Origin: a candidate division WOR-3 bacterium
GTDB lineage: Bacteria; SDB-A
NCBI GenBank assembly: GCA_016926475.1
Contig: JAFGON010000046.1
Coordinates: forward strand, 1 to 36,483
Direction of reading: 5' to 3'
DNA length: 36,483 nt
The translations under genes and the position numbers were made by a program. Positions within the stretch are counted from its first letter, which is position 1; each line of letters opens with the position of its first letter. Below the pieces are notes generated by a model. It made no database searches. It saw only the letters and a program-made list of their open reading frames with translations, and was not told where the DNA came from. Below are positions 31,601-36,483 of this stretch, one piece after another.

Positions 31601-33044
31601 CCACCTGGACGACAGTCAAATTGTTTTTATTTCAAAAAAAATTATCAGTTTGTTTAAAGATATTTTTGCCGGTGACGAGATAAACAGCGTCAGAATGTTC
31701 GTAAAACTTAAAACGTCGAAATTTAAAAAAGAGTCCCTGAAAAGGTACATTGAGAGGTATGTCTCCGGTCTTTCGAATTTGAATTATCTCTCATACAGGA
31801 TAATTTTCATTTTATCCCAAGCGCTGAAGGGGATGGGTGATGACGAATACAAAAATCTGCTCTCCTATTCCGCAGAAGAGCTTGTGAAAACCAGGGACAG
31901 TTTCAAAAACAAGAGGTTGTTTAAAAAAACCATGTGTTTTCGTATTTTATGTTATTTTAAAAATGATTTTCCATCGGAGTACAACCGTTTAATTGAAAAG
32001 AAGGAAAAATTTCAATTCACAAAAAATTCTTTCCTCGATTTGAACAGACAATTGCAGTTAAACTATTTTTCAGAAAATCAAGTGTTGATAAAGAATGTCA
32101 TATCGGCTGTTTTGCGTTCTTTGAATTACGATAGAGGAGCTTTTTTTACATCTCTTCAGAACAAAATCCCGCAAATTGTCGTCTACAGAAAAAAATATTA
32201 CTATTCAGAGGACGATCCCTATTTTATCGATAAAATCCCTCTTGAAAAGTCAACGGAAGTTTTCACCGGACTTAACGAAGACAAATATTCCTCAATCAAA
32301 TCTTTCATCTCTATTCCTGTAGTAAACGAGTTGTATTACAAGAGGTTCATGCACCGGATCAACAGGGAAAAATCTAGAAGATCTTCTCTCACCAAAAGTC
32401 TTTTATACGAAAACAACATAATCGACGGTTTGATTTACCTTGACAAAAAAAATGGCTTATCGGACAGTTTCAACCCCGAATATCTCAATTTATTGTCATT
32501 TACGTTGTCACAGTACTGGAATTACAACAGGGCTGAAAAGCTTTATATGAGAGACGGGCTGACGAATTTATATTTGAGAAACGTTTTTTTGAATAAGTTA
32601 AGGGAGATGATCCACAGAGAAGAAGAAAGAGTGCATAAATTGTCTTTGATAATGGTGGATATTGACGATTTCAAAAATGTAAACGATCTGTTTGGGCACT
32701 CAAGGGGCGATTATGTGCTGAAAAAACTCTCTGAAATAATGGTAAAAAAAATCAGATCATCAGATTTGGTTGGAAGATACGGAGGTGAAGAGTTTTTGAT
32801 TGCTCTTCCGAACACAAACATCCATTCTGCTGTTGTCGTAGCTCAAAAGATCAGAGAAGTTATAGAAAAATCCCAAATAATAGGCGACGCTATGAAACTC
32901 ACTATCAGCTGCGGGGTCGCAGAATATCCAAAAGATTCTCAATGGCTTGAAGAACTTATAGAAAAGACGGATAAATATTTGATAAAAGCTAAAAATCTAG
33001 GTAAAAACCGTGTTGTATCGTCAATAGACGAAAATTCAACTTAG
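28617..33044 (+). CDS. multidomain signalling protein: kinase-like, degenerate AAA, TPR-like, GAF-like and GGDEF diguanylate cyclase
   Basis: A 1475-residue protein without membrane segments. Residues 1-230 form a protein-kinase-like domain: glycine loop G15-Q-G17-SY-G20, lysine K39, catalytic H135-SDLHREN142 with D137, and D155-F-I in place of DFG. Residues about 250-560 have the rhythm of the AAA/STAND module usual after such kinases, but no P-loop is visible. Helical TPR-like repeats (about 600-1130; EAKKYFQKALELAQ) follow, then a GAF-like region (about 1155-1300) and a GGDEF domain with G1389-GEEF and an inhibitory site R1380-SSD1383 in correct spacing. The output is likely c-di-GMP under product control; the input is unknown. 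ATG directly abuts the previous stop. Confidence 0.85.
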   Translation: MKLINRRYRVEGEIGQGSYGVIYKVSDLQDEKNPSKTLKIYNTDKLVNQDLDAFKNEYFYTKSIDLPCAVKAHTFEKIYNIDGFSFYGNYYFYTMNYIRGKNISSLKLSTKKERSLLAERLLFTLKWLESNGFGHSDLHRENILVDENSQIILLDFIQPKIIQLEEDDLKAFIKEITGHDLAKALIDHQKLKFRNICPKAFFDFVRKYYRMNIGTIGHVKSHFDRALTLSEKAKIFRINAVNYKDNYYDILNGYFKSYSEINEYFYIELDLSKDPLTYFNDFRNQMMKSLDLRGIKSSEITKDETIIDKDSKALDHIISSIEKLSLYGKVAVSFKGNNRKNELTETIEAVEERFKGEGLLILTPILSDSGKSSGFYNICEPPDSDKFENFLKEKIKNIFYALDVDDIIDYMRKNGNYDICRILENVLRSNRSLKSSSRTLNLINKNALNRIFEDKYRRIKDSTDYEYFFSYFELLKRPVDISLLKLFLGDGPGKSLDEIIYDLLGLNLLAFQPGGALDYYDRTTEVKVRSYFKKEDFKNKASYDVIKYLEKKNLRIDEEKLLLNLYFSTSQFFEYSRFLFSHFIEPFRNLNSIEKIAEDFIYKIESKNLLKSVNLPQGLPRETIKYIYIKLKNKFDLSRKIENLLDFVEKDQPCAFIKYNVLFDVFSQYLNSGDMENSKSIYDVISVEKENLGKYQNLAFLIYRAKFYTLFSEFEKSISDLRDFFRNVHKEKDDKTKYLTLKALEILADLYHKQGKMQKFANTIRIFLEKAKVVSDENGDLSYFFSANTDYAYYHFNYGKRSEAKKYFQKALELAQTYKDYNDLILASNNLAAIENDTKITLEYLRDALKYSNMIGENVYIYLVISNILSLNIDPVKKYGFIRDNMSIILNCNTDHEISVKFCLDLYYSIICILLSLDKKEELSFFFEKLEKIEIEKQRMPDAFLLKKIVQTFYQISLNGYKKDYFNIYYKLLDEFNDIYNYSIIVYMYINSLFYHLDDSQIVFISKKIISLFKDIFAGDEINSVRMFVKLKTSKFKKESLKRYIERYVSGLSNLNYLSYRIIFILSQALKGMGDDEYKNLLSYSAEELVKTRDSFKNKRLFKKTMCFRILCYFKNDFPSEYNRLIEKKEKFQFTKNSFLDLNRQLQLNYFSENQVLIKNVISAVLRSLNYDRGAFFTSLQNKIPQIVVYRKKYYYSEDDPYFIDKIPLEKSTEVFTGLNEDKYSSIKSFISIPVVNELYYKRFMHRINREKSRRSSLTKSLLYENNIIDGLIYLDKKNGLSDSFNPEYLNLLSFTLSQYWNYNRAEKLYMRDGLTNLYLRNVFLNKLREMIHREEERVHKLSLIMVDIDDFKNVNDLFGHSRGDYVLKKLSEIMVKKIRSSDLVGRYGGEEFLIALPNTNIHSAVVVAQKIREVIEKSQIIGDAMKLTISCGVAEYPKDSQWLEELIEKTDKYLIKAKNLGKNRVVSSIDENST

Positions 33045-33156
33045 CAATCAAAACGGGAAAATACTGATCCAAAATATTTTTGCATCGTAAAAACGTAGTT
33101 TAAGTAAAAATTATATTTTAAATTAAACGCCGATAATAAACATTATGTTAAATTGA

Positions 33157-33666
33157 CTAATTTGCGTTACCGTTTGTCAACATAGTCGCGCAAAGTGTAA
33201 AAAACATAGAACCGTATATTGTCCCGTAAAAGCAAAGTACGAATGACCAGAGTGCGAAAAAGATCGATCCGATTATAATACCAGCAAGGGCGAATTCATC
33301 ACCTTTTTGGTTTTGGTTGTTTTCTTTCAGTTGTTTTCTGGCTATTATACCTGTTATTATTGCCGGAATAGCCGAAAGCAAATGAAAATAAATTGAAGCC
33401 ACGGAAAGAGCGAATGAGACGATGGCGAGGTCGTTGTATTTTACTTTTTTCACGTCAGTTGAACCACTGGTTGCCGTTTTTTTTTCTTCCAAGGGCGGAT
33501 TTTCTTCAATTTTCGGAGCAGGAAACATTTTTTCATAGCATTCTTTGCAATAGACCTTTTTATCGACTTCTTCCCTGCACATATGGCAAATATTTTTTCC
33601 GCAAACGCTGCACTTGTCGCAAGCGATTATATCGGGATGAAAGAAGCAATTCGTAGGAGTATCCAT
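33157..33666 (-). CDS. B-box-like zinc finger protein with DUF4190 membrane region
   Basis: A 169-residue protein. The N-terminus (1-45) has a treble/B-box-like zinc pattern with C7, H10, C19, C22, C27, C30, C40 and C43, and a proline/lysine-rich linker follows. Residues about 78-165 are a DUF4190-type region with two hydrophobic segments flanking the typical GIIARKQLKENNQNQKGDEF-ALAGIIIG loop. B-box/DUF4190 fusions occur in several bacterial phyla; their role is unknown. It converges on the kinase/GGDEF gene (112 bp apart) and diverges from the next membrane protein. Start ATG with no clear ribosome site. Confidence 0.82.
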   Translation of the reverse strand: MDTPTNCFFHPDIIACDKCSVCGKNICHMCREEVDKKVYCKECYEKMFPAPKIEENPPLEEKKTATSGSTDVKKVKYNDLAIVSFALSVASIYFHLLSAIPAIITGIIARKQLKENNQNQKGDEFALAGIIIGSIFFALWSFVLCFYGTIYGSMFFTLCATMLTNGNAN

Positions 33667-33739
33667 GCAGAAAATTTACCATAAAACAAAAAAAAACAAA
33701 ACATTTTCTGAATTGAAATATAGCCGCAATTAAGTTTTC

Positions 33740-33768
33740 TTGACATATAAAATTTTGTAAATTAAATT
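33740..33768 (+). promoter_or_regulatory. promoter of the 215-residue membrane protein gene
   Basis: A perfect TTGACA (33740-33745), 17 bp, then TAAATT (33763-33768, 4 of 6). Transcription would begin near 33775, leaving about 17 nt with the AGGAGG ribosome site (33782-33787) before ATG 33792. Confidence 0.6.
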
Positions 33769-33791
33769 GGTGGAAATACTCAGGAGGTAAA

Positions 33792-34439
33792 ATGGACAAA
33801 AAAATCAATTTTCAAAACGCCATGGATAAAATCAAAAATGGTTGGTCATGGTTTCAAAAAGACATAATGAACTATGGACTCACAGTACTCGTTGGCGCTC
33901 TCGTCTCGTTTCTGACGTTAGGTGTTTTAACGGGACCGATAATGCTGGGGTTATTGAGTGCCGCGAGAAAACAAGAAAAAGGGGAAAAAGTCGAAGTCGG
34001 ACTCGCGTTTTCTCAGATGTCAAAATTCATGCCTTCTTTTGTCTTCACTGTAATAGTAGGCGCGGTTTATGCAGTTATATTGGTGGTATACTGGCTTCTC
34101 ATAATTCTTTTGACCGCTATAAAATTGGGTATCTGCGTCTGTTTGATACATCCTGCTTTTATAACTATTTTCATAATCGCCTCGGTCATAGGACAGGTGT
34201 TTTTGATACTTGGTTATCTCCAAATACTCTGGGAAGACAAAAGTTTCTCCGGGGCTTTTAAAACTTCCATGGGATTCATAAGGAGTAATTTTCCAAAATC
34301 AATCGAGATTCTGATCGCCCTTTTCATATGCGGTCTTTTCGGTATAGTCCCGATCGTGGGAAGCATCGCGGCTCTTGGAATGGTAGCTTTTGTTGCCAAC
34401 CAATACTACGACGAACTCAAAGCCGCTCAGGCTTTTTAA
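33792..34439 (+). CDS. polytopic membrane protein, unknown function
   Basis: A 215-residue protein with an amphipathic lysine-rich N-terminus (about 1-25) and four or more hydrophobic segments (about 28-55, 76-108, 112-142, 168-205). The layout and phrases such as GPIMLGLLSAARKQEKGEKV and FSGAFKTSMGFIRSNFPKS recall DUF975/YesL-like or 'glycerophosphoryl diester phosphodiesterase membrane domain' proteins, where helices alternate with short basic loops. No catalytic motif is seen. The start is ATG with a very strong AGGAGG four bases upstream and a clear promoter, so the gene is probably well expressed and monocistronic. It ends at a bidirectional terminator. Confidence 0.78.
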   Translation: MDKKINFQNAMDKIKNGWSWFQKDIMNYGLTVLVGALVSFLTLGVLTGPIMLGLLSAARKQEKGEKVEVGLAFSQMSKFMPSFVFTVIVGAVYAVILVVYWLLIILLTAIKLGICVCLIHPAFITIFIIASVIGQVFLILGYLQILWEDKSFSGAFKTSMGFIRSNFPKSIEILIALFICGLFGIVPIVGSIAALGMVAFVANQYYDELKAAQAF

Positions 34440-34455
34440 CGGGATAATGTCTGAT

Positions 34456-34488
34456 AAGCCAAGGGAGTAGCCATAACTCCCCTGGCTT
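34456..34488. terminator. bidirectional hairpin terminator
   Basis: AAGCCA-A-GGGAGT (34456-34468) pairs with ACTCCC-C-TGGCTT (34476-34488) around a 7-base loop, with a single A/C mismatch in a 12-bp stem. It lies between the converging membrane protein and asnS genes. The flanking T-runs are short on both sides, but the stem is the most stable in the window. Confidence 0.6.
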
Positions 34489-34551
34489 TCTGAAAGTCAA
34501 AAAAAAATGATGAGCAAAAAAATCTTATGGCAAATACCGGGTTAAAAGACT

Positions 34552-35838
34552 TTAAGGTCTGATTCTGTCCATCATCCTCGGAAAGGCAACCGACTCTCTG
34601 ACATGCTGTATCCCGCATATCCAAGCCACTGTTCTTTCAAGACCGAGTCCAAATCCCCCATGAGGCACAGATCCGTATCTTCTGAGGTCTAAATACCATT
34701 CGAAATCTTCCCTGGGAAGATCGTGTTCTTTTATCTTTTCTTCCAAAACCTCTATCCTCTCTTCCCTGACTCCGCCTCCAACTATCTCTCCGTAACCCTC
34801 TGGCGCGATGAGATCCACACCCATAGCGAGTCGCGGATTTTCAGGATCCGCTTTCATGTAAAAAGCTTTTATGTGCGAAGGAAATCTGTGAATGCAAACA
34901 GGGGATTGGGAAATTTTAGAAATCTCGGTCTCTTCAGGCGCGCCGTAATCTGCCCCCCACTCTATTGAAAATCCTCTGTCTTTCAAAATTTTGACGCTTT
35001 CATCGTATGAAATCCTCTTGAAAGGGGCTTTGACAGCCTCAAGAGGTGCCGTGTCTCTTTCGAGAAGGGCAAAATCGAGTCTGTTTTTATCCAAAACTCT
35101 TTGGAGAATGTGCAATATAAGGTTTTGAGATGAGTCCATTATGGATTCAATATCCGCGAAAATCCATTCGGGTTCAACTTGCCAGAATTCTGTGAGATGC
35201 CTTCTGGTTTTGGATTTTTCAGCCCTGAACACAGGGCCGAAACAGTAGACTTTTTCAAGAGCAAGAGCGTTCGCTTCATTGTAAAGCTGTCCACTCTGGG
35301 ACAAATACACTTGCGTGTCGAAATAATCCACTTTGAAAAGAGTAGTCGTTCCTTCGCAAGCCGATGGTGTGAAAATAGGCGTATCGACACAGTAAAAACC
35401 TTCTTTTTGGAAAAAATCTCTTATGGCTTCTATTATCGAGGATCTTACCCTCATAATCGCAGATTGTCTGGGTGAACGAAGCCAGAGATGTCTCAGGGAC
35501 AAAAGAAAATCCGGTCCGCTGGGTTTTCTCGGTATGGGATATTCTCCGAAAGGTTCTGATATGGTTTCAATTTCCCTGAGAACTATCTCGTAGCCGAATT
35601 TTGCTTTTTCTTGCGCGACGACTTTTCCTTTGGCTTTTATAGCGCTCTCCACTGGAAGGTGTCCGCATTTATCGAAGACTTCATCTGTGACTTCATCCTT
35701 GATGACTGTTATCTGGCAGACCCCTGAGCCGTCTCTCGCCTGCAGGAAATGGATTTGACCGGAGCTTCTCTTACCGGTCAGCCAGCAAAAAACTTCAACA
35801 TCTTTTCCTTCATAAGCGGAAATTTCCGAAAACCGCAT
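34552..35838 (-). CDS. asnS: asparaginyl-tRNA synthetase
   Basis: A 428-residue class II synthetase of normal length. The N-terminal OB-fold anticodon-binding domain (about 1-105) is followed by the catalytic core with motif 2 FRAEKSKTRRHLTEFWQVEP and motif 3 GFGLGLERTVAW, and the strand GVDLIAPEGYGEIVGGGVRE characteristic of AsnRS. It attaches asparagine to tRNA-Asn. The TQVYLSQSGQLYNEAN segment fits AsnRS rather than AspRS. ATG 35838 is chosen because TTGGAGG stands right before it (GGAGG, 5-base gap); the in-frame TTG at 35850 belongs to that ribosome site. It starts 21 bases after the LarA-like gene on the same strand, so the two probably form an operon. Confidence 0.95.
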   Translation of the reverse strand: MRFSEISAYEGKDVEVFCWLTGKRSSGQIHFLQARDGSGVCQITVIKDEVTDEVFDKCGHLPVESAIKAKGKVVAQEKAKFGYEIVLREIETISEPFGEYPIPRKPSGPDFLLSLRHLWLRSPRQSAIMRVRSSIIEAIRDFFQKEGFYCVDTPIFTPSACEGTTTLFKVDYFDTQVYLSQSGQLYNEANALALEKVYCFGPVFRAEKSKTRRHLTEFWQVEPEWIFADIESIMDSSQNLILHILQRVLDKNRLDFALLERDTAPLEAVKAPFKRISYDESVKILKDRGFSIEWGADYGAPEETEISKISQSPVCIHRFPSHIKAFYMKADPENPRLAMGVDLIAPEGYGEIVGGGVREERIEVLEEKIKEHDLPREDFEWYLDLRRYGSVPHGGFGLGLERTVAWICGIQHVRESVAFPRMMDRIRP

Positions 35839-35859
35839 ATTGACCTCCAAATATTGTGA

Positions 35860-36483
35860 TCAGGGCGAAAAAAGAGGAACAGTGATTTCACCTCTCGGAA
35901 TATTATACACAAATAGTTTTTGCTGTTCAACCATTTCGTAAAATTTGTATATTCCGTTGATTTTCTCTATGAATATTTTTTTCAAAACCGATTCTTCGAC
36001 ATTCGAGACACCCAAAACTTTGAAATCAAGCGCTATTTTTGCCATGTGGTAGGATTTGTGGTATCCGAATTTGTACCCTTGCTTTAAATGTTCCAGGACA
36101 TCCACCGGGCTGTCAAACGCAGAAAGCAGGTCATAAAAGCCTCTGTCCCCTATCCCTTCGCTGCAATGAGCTAAAAAACAAAGTATTCCTCCTTTTTTCA
36201 GAGCGCAGGAAGCGTGTATTATCGCTTTTTGAGTCTGGTAAAGGGTCCTCGAATACGGTTCGCCGACCTCCACGAGGATTGCGTCTGCGAGGCGGTCGAT
36301 AGGGACAGCGAATATCGAAGATGAAAGTTCTACGGCGTCCAAAAAGGATTGTCTTATGTCTCCAGTGAATACGTCGATTATACCTTTTTCAGTTCCGACT
36401 ATTTGAATGGAAAACACTTGAATATCAAGTAAATCTATTGTTCCATCCATCTCCTTGTGAACAGGGTTGCCTTCAAGCTTCAG
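35860..36483 (-). CDS. LarA/DUF2088-family protein (lactate racemase-like), C-terminal part
   Basis: The frame runs off the right edge of the window: upstream of an internal Met at 36450 it continues LKLEGNPVHKEMDG to base 36483, and EGNPVxxE is the usual entry to the LarA C-terminal domain. The visible 207 residues carry VGEPYSRTLYQTQKAIIHAS-CALKKGGILCFLAHCSEGIG, a close match to the LarA pattern (PKDxNLYQSQKAL...A...VKDGGxIILVAxCxEGxG). LarA uses a nickel pincer nucleotide to racemise lactate; many DUF2088 homologues act on other 2-hydroxy acids. The catalytic histidines and the lysine that holds the cofactor lie mostly outside the window, so the substrate cannot be judged. Confidence 0.85.
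   Translation of the reverse strand: MKLEGNPVHKEMDGTIDLLDIQVFSIQIVGTEKGIIDVFTGDIRQSFLDAVELSSSIFAVPIDRLADAILVEVGEPYSRTLYQTQKAIIHASCALKKGGILCFLAHCSEGIGDRGFYDLLSAFDSPVDVLEHLKQGYKFGYHKSYHMAKIALDFKVLGVSNVEESVLKKIFIEKINGIYKFYEMVEQQKLFVYNIPRGEITVPLFSP

Noticed and set aside
35839-35850. TTG start at 35850 for asnS
   Set aside because: The TTGGAGG there is the ribosome-binding site of ATG 35838.
1-36483. CRISPR arrays, insertion sequences, rRNA genes, phage genes
   Set aside because: No regularly spaced repeats, transposase motifs, rRNA-like stretches or phage structural genes were recognised on reading through the window.

Overview
The window reads as chromosomal DNA (roughly 40% G+C by eye) of a Gram-negative-type bacterium. 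Signal peptides, several outer-membrane beta-barrels, a Lol-like lipid/lipoprotein export cluster, a PorV/PorQ-like barrel and FlgD/type-A sorting-like C-terminal domains all point to an envelope with an outer membrane. The combination recalls the FCB superphylum or a neighbouring candidate phylum (WOR-3 or Cloacimonadota style). That placement is inference; no rRNA is present. Promoters that can be read are mostly classical TTGACA-N17-TATAAT types, and TTG/GTG starts overlapping the previous stop are frequent.

Layout. 1-800: the tail of a large helicase-type protein entering from the left, then an AT-rich stretch with an apparently decayed gene and an operator-like dyad. 800-2846: small membrane protein plus PAP2 phosphatase, tRNA-Arg(CCU), and a membrane-anchored TPR-like protein. 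2900-9569: Tex (minus), a secreted GH18/SH3 protein with a sorting-like tail (plus), and a cation/proton antiporter fused to a PTS EIIA domain (minus). 9721-14795: a five-gene plus-strand operon (LolA-like periplasmic protein, two FtsX/LolCE-type permeases, LolD-type ATPase, outer-membrane barrel) that looks like a complete inner-to-outer-membrane export route. 14877-16754: M23 peptidase, bactofilin and PEBP-like protein, a cell-shape/envelope module with its own promoter.

16759-28107 (minus) is one very compact run of nine genes from a single recognisable promoter: NAD-sugar epimerase, WbpD/WlbB-type acetyltransferase, a secreted protein with about six OB-folds and a sorting-like tail, a PorV/PorQ-like barrel, a barrel carrying two ComEA-like helix-hairpin-helix modules, another barrel, a Nuc-like single-HKD PLD nuclease, a degenerate 5'-nucleotidase-like protein and a divergent YchF/TGS GTPase. 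The middle six look like parts of a cell-surface DNA-binding, degrading or importing system. This is the best candidate in the window for an undescribed system.

28224-33044 (plus): a DUF1232 membrane protein abuts a 1475-residue signalling protein with kinase-like, P-loop-less AAA-like, TPR-like, GAF-like and GGDEF domains. 33157-34439: two small membrane proteins. 34552-36483 (minus): asparaginyl-tRNA synthetase and, running off the right edge, the C-terminal part of a LarA/DUF2088 protein.
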